A stretch of DNA of 64,000 nt from Enhygromyxa salina (GTDB taxonomy: Bacteria; Myxococcota_A; Polyangia; Nannocystales; Nannocystaceae). This document shows, in pieces, positions 1 through 9,133 of this stretch. The position numbers and the translations under genes were made by a program. Below the pieces are notes generated by a model. The model was not told the DNA's origin. It searched no databases and was given only the letters and a program-made list of their open reading frames with translations. Within the stretch, counting starts at the first letter, position 1, and every line of letters starts with the position of its first letter. Where the stretch lies: contig NZ_JMCC02000015.1 in the NCBI RefSeq assembly GCF_000737335.2, forward strand, positions 1 through 64,000, in the 5' to 3' direction.

Positions 1-6
1 CGCAAA

Positions 7-46
7 GTGGCCCGTCACCGGGACGGTGGCCCGCCACCGGGCCACC
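7..46. repeat. Short direct repeat with strong hairpin
   Basis: A 16-bp unit (GTGGCCCGYCACCGGG) occurs twice, at 7-22 and 26-41, with one mismatch. The second copy also forms a 9-bp perfect stem (25-33 with 38-46) around a 4-base loop. No T-run follows, so it is not a textbook intrinsic terminator. It lies beyond the 3' end of the minus-strand cytochrome gene. I see no supported gene in bases 1-293: the short frames there are arginine-rich and unconvincing. Confidence 0.5.
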
Positions 47-293
47 CATGATCCTACAGATCCAAGCCGACGCGATCCCCCACTGCAGGCATCAGCACCG
101 GCAGCCGGGTACAGCGGCGCGATCGCGTGGACCCAATCCTCCGCCGCCGACATCCGAGCCTCGCCGGTCGCGGCCGCCAACACCAGCGCAGCGACGCTCC
201 ATCCGTTGGGCCGAGTCTTGCGTTGCCATCCAGAGCCCGCACCCTGCCGCAGGCAACTGACTTCGGTCAGACGTTCGGGGAGGTTGGTGGGGT

Positions 294-1298
294 CTACCGC
301 TCGAGCTCGATGGAGCCGTACGCTGCCGTGACTTTCACGGTCTCGGGATCGAAGTTCCGTTGGCTAGCCGTTGCCACGGGCATGCGGTGTAGCTCCACGG
401 ACCAGTGCAGCGGCCCCTCGGCGTCAGGTACCGAGAGGCGCAACTCGACGGCCTCGCCGTCACCGGGAGCGGGCACGCGCGAGTCGAGCACGGGACGGAG
501 GCGAAAACCTTCGCCGGTCGACGCGGTCACGGCAGCGAACTCCCGGCCCAACCACCGCTCCACAGGATCCCCCCCGTCGGTCCAGGCGGCCACGCGCAGG
601 CGTCGAAACACGTCTCCCGTGGGGACGCGGTGGCCAACGTCGGCTGCCTCGACGCGCATGGTGACCTCGATTCGCTCCCCCTGCCTGTGTGCCGAAGTCG
701 ACACGTCGAGGGCCTGGGCGACCAGCCATTCGTCGGCGGCCCCAGCCACCCGGTGGTTGTGATGGCGACCAGCACCGTCGCCAACCAGCGGCATGTGGCA
801 GTCGACACAGGTCACCCCCATGCGCGCCGCGTCGCTTCGGCGCCACTCGTGGACGGTGTCCTGCAGCGCGTCCGCTGGGTCGTAGATCGTCTCATCGGGC
901 GCATAGTGAAATTGATGGCATCGCCCGCAGCCTTCGACACCTACCTGGCGAGGTGCCGTGTCGTCCGGACGGTGGCAGGAGCTGCAACTCACGCCATCAT
1001 GCGCGTCGTGTCCGAACAACGCCTCGGCATCCGCGTGGCAGTTTGAGCAAAACCGCGACGGCGCCGGTTCATACTCCGCACGAAAAATCGGGTCGTCGAA
1101 CGCCAGAGCGTGGAGCGAGCTCCGCCATTCGGCGTAAATCTTCGCGTGACAGCCCGCGCATTCGTGCGCAGGCGCAGCCCGCCACCGCGAACACTCAGCC
1201 GCCGAGGATCGCGGAGTGGTTCGCGTGAGGGTGGTCGCCCACACCGCGCACAGGCTCACGGTTAGGAGCGCCGCCGTGCAGATCAGGGCTCGACCCAC
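294..1298 (-). CDS. Pentaheme c-type cytochrome
   Basis: Exported electron-transfer protein of about 334 residues. The N-terminus has one hydrophobic stretch (residues ~4-20), read as a Sec signal or anchor. Five CxxCH heme-c motifs follow at about residues 47-51, 84-88, 105-109, 124-128 and 164-168. Extra histidines nearby, including an HHNH cluster after the fifth motif, could be distal ligands. The C-terminal ~150 residues have no heme motif and look like a beta-rich domain. I chose the GTG start because GGAGGTGAAGGA precedes it; an upstream ATG at 1400 would add an untypical arginine-rich leader. The start lies inside the 3' end of the upstream lipoprotein gene (16-bp overlap), so the two are probably co-translated. 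The family resembles multiheme cytochromes of the c554 type; the redox partner is unknown. Confidence 0.85.
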   Translation of the reverse strand: MGRALICTAALLTVSLCAVWATTLTRTTPRSSAAECSRWRAAPAHECAGCHAKIYAEWRSSLHALAFDDPIFRAEYEPAPSRFCSNCHADAEALFGHDAHDGVSCSSCHRPDDTAPRQVGVEGCGRCHQFHYAPDETIYDPADALQDTVHEWRRSDAARMGVTCVDCHMPLVGDGAGRHHNHRVAGAADEWLVAQALDVSTSAHRQGERIEVTMRVEAADVGHRVPTGDVFRRLRVAAWTDGGDPVERWLGREFAAVTASTGEGFRLRPVLDSRVPAPGDGEAVELRLSVPDAEGPLHWSVELHRMPVATASQRNFDPETVKVTAAYGSIELER

Positions 1299-2401
1299 TC
1301 GTCCTTCACCTCCGAGTACAGCAGAGTCTTGGCGCGGAATTCGGCGTCGCAGGGGCTCAGCTCGTCCTCCGCGATGCGTCCTGGGATCGGATGCGGCCAC
1401 CAGTCGTCGTCGACCTCGCAGTCGTCCGTCGCCACAAACGAGGCTTCCTCCAGCAGCAGGTCGACGCGCCCATCGTGATTGCGATCTTCGAGGGTGAAGC
1501 GACCCACGACGACGCCTCCGTCGGACATCAAAAGCTCCGTGTGCCAGCTGGAGAAGCGCAGGTCTTCGTATTGGGCCTCGAGGTTGCGGCGATACCAGCC
1601 GATCTGCCGCCCGTACTCGCTATAGAGTCCGCGGCAACGAAACTGAATGTCGGGGTTTACCGCTGTCAGATCCACGGCCAGCTCGAGCTCCTCGTCACCG
1701 TCGACGTCGACGAGTTCGAAGACGTTCACACGCTCGAGGGTGCACGGCCCCTCGAGCATGCGAAACGAGAGGATCTCGAGGTCGCCGCGGGTCTGTGGCC
1801 CCTCTCCAGCAGCGCCACCGAAGCGTGCCCGCACCAGCCCTCGCAGCGTGCAGGCACGCAGCTCGGCGGCCAGCTCCGCCGTGGCGTAGTCGCCGTGACG
1901 GAACTCGTCGGCGCAGGCATCACGCCCGTGCTTCCCACCGCCGGCCTTGGCCACGCACGCCTCCCACTCGCTGAACTCGAACAGCGCGTAGACCTCGAGG
2001 CCACCCTCGGGCGTCGCCAACGTGTCCCACTTGGAGAGCTGAACCCGAGGCCCATGGTCGCGCCGCAGCGCACTTCGCAGCCGTCGACTCATCTCTTCGT
2101 TCAGCAAGTCGGGCTCCGGCTTTGGGGCTTGGTCTGAGGGTGGCGCCTTCGTTGCGGGAGCGACTCGTGGGGCCGCAGCGTGCTGCTCCTGTTCAACCTT
2201 GGCGCTCGCTCGTACCTGCGGCTTCTCGACGACGGGGCCTGTGTCTCCGGGGCTCGCATCCTCGTCACCATGCCCGACGTCTGCAGGCGCATGACGACCG
2301 CCGCACCCAGTCGCGGTGGCGCCAAACAACGCCCAGCCCAGCAGCCGCGACTGGAGATTTCGTACCGAGCGGTTTAACAACCCTGTGGGTCTGGACCCCA
2401 T
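1283..2401 (-). CDS. Lipoprotein of unknown function
   Basis: The N-terminus is a lipoprotein signal: arginines, a short hydrophobic core and a lipobox ending ATGC, followed by a low-complexity Pro/Ala/Lys linker. The mature part contains two Asp-rich loops of FG-GAP flavour (DVDGDEELELAV and DRNHDGRVDLLL), which suggests a calcium-binding or propeller-like fold, and several cysteines that may form disulfides. I do not recognise a named family. In-frame ATGs also exist at 2413 and 2437; the chosen ATG at 2401 gives a compact signal peptide. Its 3' end overlaps the cytochrome start, so it is probably the first gene of a two-gene unit and may be a partner or assembly factor for that cytochrome (inference). 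Confidence 0.75.
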   Translation of the reverse strand: MGSRPTGLLNRSVRNLQSRLLGWALFGATATGCGGRHAPADVGHGDEDASPGDTGPVVEKPQVRASAKVEQEQHAAAPRVAPATKAPPSDQAPKPEPDLLNEEMSRRLRSALRRDHGPRVQLSKWDTLATPEGGLEVYALFEFSEWEACVAKAGGGKHGRDACADEFRHGDYATAELAAELRACTLRGLVRARFGGAAGEGPQTRGDLEILSFRMLEGPCTLERVNVFELVDVDGDEELELAVDLTAVNPDIQFRCRGLYSEYGRQIGWYRRNLEAQYEDLRFSSWHTELLMSDGGVVVGRFTLEDRNHDGRVDLLLEEASFVATDDCEVDDDWWPHPIPGRIAEDELSPCDAEFRAKTLLYSEVKDEWVEP

Positions 2402-2571
2402 ATCGAGGATCATGCCACGGAACGGATCGAGCCCCATGGTGCACGCGTCGCTCCCCGCATGGGCTCACGCAAACAGCCACAAACCGCCACGAGCTGGGCA
2501 GCAGCCCCCACGAGCTCGAACATCGCAGGCGGTGGTTGACGGGTGCATCCCGTGGGCCCACGCAGCGCCGG

Positions 2572-4266
2572 TCACTCCGCGCTCATGACGCTCGGCAGCG
2601 AGAGCTCGTGCCCGAGCTCCGTCAGCTGTTCGACCTCGGACGAGCCGTCGGCGCGGACCCGAAACAACAGCTCCTCCGTCGAGCGCGACGACCGGGAGAC
2701 AAACACGATCTGTCGCTCGCTGTCGGCGACGCGAAAGTTGGTCGGCACCGGCCACTCCGCGGGCAGGCTCGCCGCGAGATCGTGGACCGTCAGGTTGGGA
2801 TCATCGAGGTCGACCGCCAGCAGTTGGCGACCGCTGCCCATGTCGGCCGCGAACACGACCCGGTCGGTCACCTGCGGGATCGTGAAGGCGACCAGGAAGT
2901 CGGGGATGTCTTCGACGAAGCGCAGCGGCGCGCTTGCGACGGGGCCCGAGAGATCGACAAACGCCAGCCAGCGAGTCTGGTCGCTGCTGTTCGCGGCTTG
3001 GTAGACCACCCGACCACCCGCGTAGTGGACGTTCTCGATCTCGGCGCCGTCGGCCAGCGGCTCGGTGACGACCTCGACCGAGCCGGGTTGGCCGTTGACC
3101 AGCTCCACGCGCGCGAGCCCCTGGATGCCAACGTTGGCGTCACCAAAGCGGTACAGCACCTGGCCGAGATCGTCGAACTCGAAGTCCTTGGTCCACGCCG
3201 GGCGCTCGGCCGAGTCGATGCGCACGGGCGCCGAGGGTGTCGCGCCGACAAAGTTGACCAGGTAGAGCTCGCCCCACGAGCCTTCGCCGGTCCAGTACAG
3301 CAGGCTCTGGTTGTCCTCGGACCACTCGGTTCGGATGGACTCGGTGCCCGCGAGGACCGTGTTGACCAGCTGCGGGGGCGCCATGAGGTCGCTCAGATCA
3401 CGCACCCATAGATCCGCGAGATCATCGAGGTCGTGATCGTAGCGATACGTGAGCTTGGCGCTGTCGAGTTGGGCAGAGAGACTCGTCAGCAGATCGAGCT
3501 GGCCGATCTGCGTGAATGGGCCAAGGGCGCCATCAATTGCGGCGTAGTAGAGCTCGAAGGTCTGGTCGTCGTCTTCGTCGACGGCGTAGAACAAGCCGCT
3601 GTCGTCCTCGGCCAGGGTCGCGCTGCGGAACGTGGGCGAGGGGCCGTGGTCACCGGTGACCTGCGTTGCCTCGACGGGTTGCTTGTTGGCGTAGGTCACC
3701 CAGTAGAGCACACCTGGATCCGCGAGGTCGGTGTGGGCGCTGATCAGAGCTGCGCTCGCGTCGTCGGTCCAGGATGGCGAGGGCGCGTACTCGGGGATCC
3801 CGTCGGGGACGATCGGCACGATCTCGAAGGTGCCCTGGGCGTCGACGTTCAACAGCCGCACCACTGGCATGTCTGCCCCGCCGTCGCGCAGCCTCCTCGA
3901 GCCGAACGGCGTCCCCCCGAGCGCGCTGCTGACCCCCGAGCCTGCGGCGCCGGTCAGTTGGATCTGCGGTTCACCCGCGACGTCGGGGTCGCTGATGTCG
4001 ATGGTCAGGACCTCGAGGTGGCCATCGGCGAGGTCGGTGCTGTCGATGATGACCCACAGCGGGTCGCCATCGCCGTCTCCGTCTCCGTCGCCGTCGCCGT
4101 CCCCGTCGCCATCGCCGTCCCCGTCGCCCGGATCGCCGTCCCCGTCGCCTGGGTCGCCATCACCATCACCGCTCGTCTCACTTGGCGTCCCCGTGTCCGC
4201 CGGATCGTCGGCTGGACAGCCGATCAGGACCGCGCCGCAGCACAGCGCGAGCAAAGTATGGTGCAT
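2572..4266 (-). CDS. Lipoprotein with TolB-like beta-propeller
   Basis: Surface or periplasmic lipoprotein of about 564 residues. The signal peptide ends in a lipobox (LIGC), then comes a long Gly-Asp linker encoded by (GGCGAC)-type repeats, then a globular domain with recurring blade-like strands such as WSEDNQSLLYWTG and repeated 'D...LYRF/LFYA' segments. These resemble TolB/WD40-type propellers, so a binding role is more likely than catalysis. Start: the ATG at 4266 begins directly with the signal peptide; the frame also opens at 4308. Neither has a clear Shine-Dalgarno. Transcribed alone on the minus strand, away from the small plus-strand lipoprotein gene at 4466. Confidence 0.8.
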   Translation of the reverse strand: MHHTLLALCCGAVLIGCPADDPADTGTPSETSGDGDGDPGDGDGDPGDGDGDGDGDGDGDGDGDGDGDPLWVIIDSTDLADGHLEVLTIDISDPDVAGEPQIQLTGAAGSGVSSALGGTPFGSRRLRDGGADMPVVRLLNVDAQGTFEIVPIVPDGIPEYAPSPSWTDDASAALISAHTDLADPGVLYWVTYANKQPVEATQVTGDHGPSPTFRSATLAEDDSGLFYAVDEDDDQTFELYYAAIDGALGPFTQIGQLDLLTSLSAQLDSAKLTYRYDHDLDDLADLWVRDLSDLMAPPQLVNTVLAGTESIRTEWSEDNQSLLYWTGEGSWGELYLVNFVGATPSAPVRIDSAERPAWTKDFEFDDLGQVLYRFGDANVGIQGLARVELVNGQPGSVEVVTEPLADGAEIENVHYAGGRVVYQAANSSDQTRWLAFVDLSGPVASAPLRFVEDIPDFLVAFTIPQVTDRVVFAADMGSGRQLLAVDLDDPNLTVHDLAASLPAEWPVPTNFRVADSERQIVFVSRSSRSTEELLFRVRADGSSEVEQLTELGHELSLPSVMSAE

Positions 4267-4465
4267 TCCATGGCGGCCGGCCGCCGTCTCCATCCCAAGT
4301 TTGGACATATGCGCGCGAGCCTATAGCGAGGGTGATGATCAGCGCAACTCGAGGTGCCCGTAGCCCAGGCCGTAGCCCAGCACACCAGCCCGACGGGTTG
4401 GTGGATTACTTTCACGGCGTGGCTGCAGGCTCGACGGATTCGTCCTGCGGCGGACAAACCTTGGC

Positions 4466-4993
<528 letters not shown>

Positions 4994-5089
4994 GGCGGCC
5001 GCGACGGATCGGGTCCGCGGCGGACAAGCATGGTTTCCATGCTTGCACGCGCCGAGCTGAACCGATCGACGGGCGGGTATACTCGCCGT

Positions 5090-6277
5090 GTGTCCCCCCA
5101 TCGGCACTTCGAGCGCCTGTATCGGACGCATCACGCGTTCTTATGGCGCTGCGCTCGGGGGATGGGGGTGAGCGAGGTCGCGGTTGACGACGTCGTGCAG
5201 GAGACCTTCATCGTGACGCTGCGGCGCCTGGATGACTACGATCCTGCGCGTGCGTCCGAGGCGACCTGGCTGTGCTCGATCCTGCGCAACGTGATCCGAA
5301 ATGACGCTCGCTCGCGGCGACGACGCGAGCGTCGCCACCAAGAATTCGCCCGCGCGAGCGAACTGAGCCATGAACCTCTGGATGTTCGGACGGCGCTCGG
5401 CCGCAAGCTCTTGGCCGAGTTCTTGAGCCAACTCGACGAGCCGCGGCGCGCGGTGTTCGTGCTCGCGGAGCTCGAGGGCATGAGCGCACCCGAGATCGCG
5501 CAGGTGCTGGGCTGCAAGCTCAACACCGTCTACTCGCGGCTTCGCGTGGCGCGGATCAAATTCCACGACCGCTTCCACGTCGAGGCCGATTTTTCCGCGG
5601 CCACGCGAGAGCAACCGGCGCGGGAGGTCGTGGCACGAAACTGGCTGGCGATCACCTCCGCGACAGGCCTCGAGTTGGGCGCCGCGGCGGCTCCTGGCGC
5701 AGGGGGGCTCATGCTGGGTCTGGGCTTGAAGCTCGCTGCGGCCACCGCTGCGGTCGGGCTGGCCGCCGTGGTGCTGGTCGAGCGCGTCAGCGCCAAGGCC
5801 GACGACGGGGCGGGCCTCACAGGTGACGCGCGATCCGAGGCCACGCTCGTCGGTGAGCCCCATCATGATGACGATCCGGGCGCGCGGGTGATCGCAACGG
5901 CGCCGCCCGAGTCGGAGCTGGAGCTCTCACCGCAGCCCGAGCTCGAGCCGATCCCAGTCACAGCGCGGCAACAGGCTGGCGTCACGCGGCCCCAACCGCG
6001 CCCGGAGTTGGAGCAGGCAATCGCGTCCCTGAAGCAAGCGCAGGCGCTCGCGCTCGCGGGGGAGTCGAGCGAGGCGCTGGCCGTGCTCGCCAGCGGGCGT
6101 TGGCCCAACGCCGGGCTCGAAGGCCGCGCGCGTGTGCTGGAGGTCGAGCTGCTTTGCGACACGGGGCAGCGTGAGCGAGCCGAAGCGCGGGCCCAACAGT
6201 GGCGCGAGCTCCATCCCGAGGGCTTGGCCACGCGGCAGCTCGATCAGGGCTGTCTGTTGGTCGCGGCAGTGGACTAG
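5090..6277 (+). CDS. ECF sigma factor with membrane-tethered C-terminal domain
   Basis: RNA polymerase sigma factor of the extracytoplasmic-function group, fused to a membrane and extracytoplasmic tail (about 395 residues from GTG 5090; ECF factors are usually ~180-200). Sigma region 2 spans ~7-75 and includes DDVVQETF and an aromatic/Arg-rich promoter-melting segment. Region 4 spans ~107-160 with the helix-turn-helix 'MSAPEIAQVLGCKLNTVYSR'. A hydrophobic helix at ~203-231 follows, then a Pro/Glu-rich linker and a C-terminal alpha-helical, TPR-like domain (~320-395). An ATG at 5030 would add 20 residues not expected in the family. Four bases separate it from the next gene. No separate anti-sigma gene is adjacent; the tail may do that job (inference). 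Confidence 0.88.
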   Translation: MSPHRHFERLYRTHHAFLWRCARGMGVSEVAVDDVVQETFIVTLRRLDDYDPARASEATWLCSILRNVIRNDARSRRRRERRHQEFARASELSHEPLDVRTALGRKLLAEFLSQLDEPRRAVFVLAELEGMSAPEIAQVLGCKLNTVYSRLRVARIKFHDRFHVEADFSAATREQPAREVVARNWLAITSATGLELGAAAAPGAGGLMLGLGLKLAAATAAVGLAAVVLVERVSAKADDGAGLTGDARSEATLVGEPHHDDDPGARVIATAPPESELELSPQPELEPIPVTARQQAGVTRPQPRPELEQAIASLKQAQALALAGESSEALAVLASGRWPNAGLEGRARVLEVELLCDTGQRERAEARAQQWRELHPEGLATRQLDQGCLLVAAVD

Positions 6278-6281
6278 CCCC

Positions 6282-7376
6282 GTGATCGCGCTTGTATTTG
6301 GGCTTGCCGTCCTGCTCGGCCATGGGGTCCAGCCCGAGTCCGCGAGGCTCGATCTGCTCATCGAGGCGGAGAGCTGCCCGGGGCCCTCCGTCGTGTCTCG
6401 CACAATCGCAGCCGAGCTCGCCCTCGCTGGGGTGGCGCCGAGCCGCGTACAGCTGCGTGCTCACATCCATCGCGACGCGCGGGGGCTCGCGCTCGAGCTC
6501 GAGCTCGCGCTCGATGGCTACACCGAGCAGCACCACCTCGAGGCCGCGCGCTGCGATGTGCTACTCGAGAATGTTCGCTTGATCCTTGCCCTGGCGCTGG
6601 ACCCTGGGTTGGGCGCGTGGCCGCGTGACTTTGCCGAGGTCGCGCTAGCTCCGATCTTGGTGCGAGCGAGCGCCGCTTCCACGCCCGATGCCCGGCCGCC
6701 CCCACGAGCGCAAGCGCCGATTGTACAGATCCCGCGCATTCGCAAGCGCGCCATCGCCCAGGGCGCTCCACACCCGGCGCCCGACCGCGTCCGACAAACG
6801 CCCGCGCCAGAGTCCACGCCCGCCCCCGAGTCCGCACCCAAGCCCCGCGGGGCTCCAGTGCTTGGCCTCGACCTGCATGCGCGCGGCCTGGTGGCGGTCA
6901 ATCTGTTTCCAACAGCGGGCGGCGGCCCGCAGCTGCACCTCGATTTCGGCACGCAGTATGTCTCGATAGGCGTGGGCGCAACGGGGTGGCTTGGTGGCAA
7001 CTTCGACGCTGGCGACGCGGGCCCAGGCTCTGGACGAGTCGACGGCTGGACCCTCGACCTGCGCGGCTGCGGGGGGCCAGCGGGACGGCGTTGGACACTG
7101 CACGTGTGCGCTGACGTCGGCGCCGGGCAGCTGATCGGGCGGGGCATCGAGGTCCCCGTTCCGCTGTCCCGTACGTCGCCATGGGTCTGGGCAGGCGGGG
7201 AGCTCAGCGCTGCGTTCTGGGCTTGGCCGCGCGTGGGCTTCGAGCTCGGGACATTGGTCGCGGCCTCGATCACGCGCCCGAGCTTTCATGCCCTCGACGC
7301 CCAGTTCAGCGCCGGCGCCGTGGTGTTTGGCGTGAGCGTGGGTGTGGTGACGAAGCTGTGGAAAGCGAAGAAGTAG
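6282..7376 (+). CDS. Exported protein coupled to the ECF sigma factor
   Basis: About 364 residues beginning at GTG 6282 with a short signal peptide (VIALVFGLAVLLGHG). Residues ~15-110 form an alpha/beta segment with acidic runs. A Pro/Ala-rich linker with repeated 'APESTPAPES' follows. Residues ~200-364 are rich in Gly and alternating hydrophobic residues, with short repeats such as 'GVGATGWLGG', which looks like a small beta-barrel or outer-membrane-type domain ending in Lys/Trp. I do not recognise a family. The start lies four bases after the sigma factor stop, so co-transcription is almost certain; it may be the envelope sensor or main target of that sigma factor. Confidence 0.75.
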   Translation: MIALVFGLAVLLGHGVQPESARLDLLIEAESCPGPSVVSRTIAAELALAGVAPSRVQLRAHIHRDARGLALELELALDGYTEQHHLEAARCDVLLENVRLILALALDPGLGAWPRDFAEVALAPILVRASAASTPDARPPPRAQAPIVQIPRIRKRAIAQGAPHPAPDRVRQTPAPESTPAPESAPKPRGAPVLGLDLHARGLVAVNLFPTAGGGPQLHLDFGTQYVSIGVGATGWLGGNFDAGDAGPGSGRVDGWTLDLRGCGGPAGRRWTLHVCADVGAGQLIGRGIEVPVPLSRTSPWVWAGGELSAAFWAWPRVGFELGTLVAASITRPSFHALDAQFSAGAVVFGVSVGVVTKLWKAKK

Positions 7377-7521
7377 GCGCCGCCAGCGACACGAGGCTCA
7401 CAGGCCCAACCACACCGTCACCGCGATACAAGCCGCGATACCCAGCACGCTCGCCCAACGAACCGCTCGCAGCCTATGCAGCTGCTGCACGGGATCGCCT
7501 GCCGCACCGGTGATGCGGAGC

Positions 7522-7722
7522 TCACCGCGAACTCGTGTCGAACTTCTTCCCGGTGCGTGGCACGAAGCGAGGCAACCGGACGCGGCTTGCGATCCACATG
7601 ATCGCGGTTCCAAGCCCCAGCGCGACCCAGATCATCCCCGTTTCGCGCTGGACCCAGATCAATGGGAGACCGAGCAGGGTGAACCCGATCGCAACCCAAT
7701 CTCCACCCGCAGGCTTCGACAT
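7522..7722 (-). CDS. Small two-helix membrane protein
   Basis: A 66-residue protein with two hydrophobic helices (about residues 9-24 and 29-46) joined by a short charged turn (VQRETG), ending in a basic tail. This is typical of small integral membrane proteins and no family is assigned. Downstream on the same strand, down to 7398, a further frame encodes a short hydrophobic end (ASVLGIAACIAVTVWLGL) that can only start at a GTG near 7490; I do not call it separately. The gene is divergent from the lipoprotein at 7894. Confidence 0.6.
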   Translation of the reverse strand: MSKPAGGDWVAIGFTLLGLPLIWVQRETGMIWVALGLGTAIMWIASRVRLPRFVPRTGKKFDTSSR

Positions 7723-7893
7723 GAATCGACGATACTATCAGAGAATATCACCACAATATCGCCGCTGCGCGCGCACACCCCACATGCGCACACACGTCCC
7801 CGAGATGGCGCGATCCCGCCCTTCAATATCAATATTCCAAACCGCGCATTTCGAGCTTCCCGGACTTTTGTGGTTCTGGTAGGGAAGCACACG
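7723..7893. promoter_or_regulatory. AT-rich divergent intergenic region with repeated AATATC
   Basis: This 171-bp gap between divergent genes is much richer in AT than its surroundings. AATATC occurs at 7744-7749, 7755-7760 and 7825-7830, and the last forms a 5-2-5 inverted repeat (AATAT-CA-ATATT, 7825-7836). The plus-strand gene has a ribosome binding site (AGGGA) about 10 bases before its ATG. Promoter and operator roles are inferred from position and composition. Confidence 0.4.
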
Positions 7894-9039
7894 ATGCGCA
7901 CGTCAACGATCACACCCATCATTCTGTTGTCGCTGGCGCTCGCCGGCTGCTCGCTGCTTGGACTCGGAGAAGATGAAGGCGGCAGCTCAACCGAAGAAAA
8001 CATTGCCCACTACGAGCAAGTCCGCCTGGATCTCGAAGTGAACCGCGAGGCGATCCTCCCGGGTTTTGGCGTCGACGACATCAACGCGGTGAACGACTAC
8101 CTGACCTGGCTCGACATCACCCAGGGCTGGGAGGCCCAGCTGCACATTCGTCATTACCCAGAGGGCACGGACATCATCGCCTCAGTCACGATTGGCGACG
8201 AGATGACCACGCCCTTCTACCGGCTCGACGACAAATTCGCGATGACCGCCCTGACCGGGATGACCGACTCGATCTATAAGATCATTGATCTCCAGACCGG
8301 AGATCTCGTCGAGGAGGTCACCCACAAAAAGCCGCAGACCGCCTCCTACGACGCGTATGGCATCCGCGGCGACCAAGCCTATTTGGTCGTCGAGGACGAG
8401 GGCAAGATGATCTACGAGTGGGACGTGGGCACTGGTTCACCCATCGCAATCGGGGCGATCGATGACACCAGCGCCAACCTTGGCGCCTGGATCGACTTCA
8501 CGCTCGTCGAGTTTGGCGGTAGCCGCAAGCTGCTCGCGCTCGGGACCTACGGGACCTACACGATCGACCTCGACACCATGGTCGCAACGCAGGTCCCGCT
8601 GCCGATCACCCCGCTCGAGATCGGCATCACCGACGTCGGCATCGCCGCGATTGACGGCTTTGATCTGTGGTTCGTCGGCTGGGGCGACACCGAGGCCCGG
8701 GCGATCCACGACGAGCTCAAAGAGTCATCCTACGCGCTCAATTCAACGTTCGAAAAAGCCCACTGGGTGGGCAGCGGGACCGCCAACGTCGACGTGAGCA
8801 TGGACGGCGAGTTGATCTACTACAACAGCGTCGCTGGCATCTACGCCTATGGGGTCAACAGCGGCACGATCGAGCCGGTGCTGCTCAACCGCGCGGGCTA
8901 CGACCAGACCGAGGATCCCAAGGTCTACGTCCAGTACACCGGCATCACCCTCGCGCGGGATGTGATGTACGTGGTCGGCCTCGAGAGCCCCGATGGCTCG
9001 TCCGGCTCCGACGGCAAGATCTACCGCGTCCTGCAGTGA
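7894..9039 (+). CDS. Lipoprotein, probable beta-propeller-like surface protein
   Basis: A 381-residue lipoprotein with the signal MRTSTITPIILLSLALAGC and the lipid-anchored Cys at ~19. Unlike most neighbours it lacks a Gly-Asp linker and has a short acidic one. The mature part consists of repeated beta-strand segments of propeller type (for example YLVVEDEGKMIYEWDVGTG and LLALGTYGTYTIDL). No catalytic motif or named family seen. The first 128 codons of the open frame are excluded because the ATG at 7894 has an AGGGA site and starts a clean signal peptide. Confidence 0.8.
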   Translation: MRTSTITPIILLSLALAGCSLLGLGEDEGGSSTEENIAHYEQVRLDLEVNREAILPGFGVDDINAVNDYLTWLDITQGWEAQLHIRHYPEGTDIIASVTIGDEMTTPFYRLDDKFAMTALTGMTDSIYKIIDLQTGDLVEEVTHKKPQTASYDAYGIRGDQAYLVVEDEGKMIYEWDVGTGSPIAIGAIDDTSANLGAWIDFTLVEFGGSRKLLALGTYGTYTIDLDTMVATQVPLPITPLEIGITDVGIAAIDGFDLWFVGWGDTEARAIHDELKESSYALNSTFEKAHWVGSGTANVDVSMDGELIYYNSVAGIYAYGVNSGTIEPVLLNRAGYDQTEDPKVYVQYTGITLARDVMYVVGLESPDGSSGSDGKIYRVLQ

Positions 9040-9133
9040 GCGTCAGGGCCCCGTGAACACCGGCGGGCGCTTGTTCAAGAACAGCTGCATAACGCGCGTT
9101 GCGCTGGGCGGCGGGATCGGGCTCAATGGTTCG

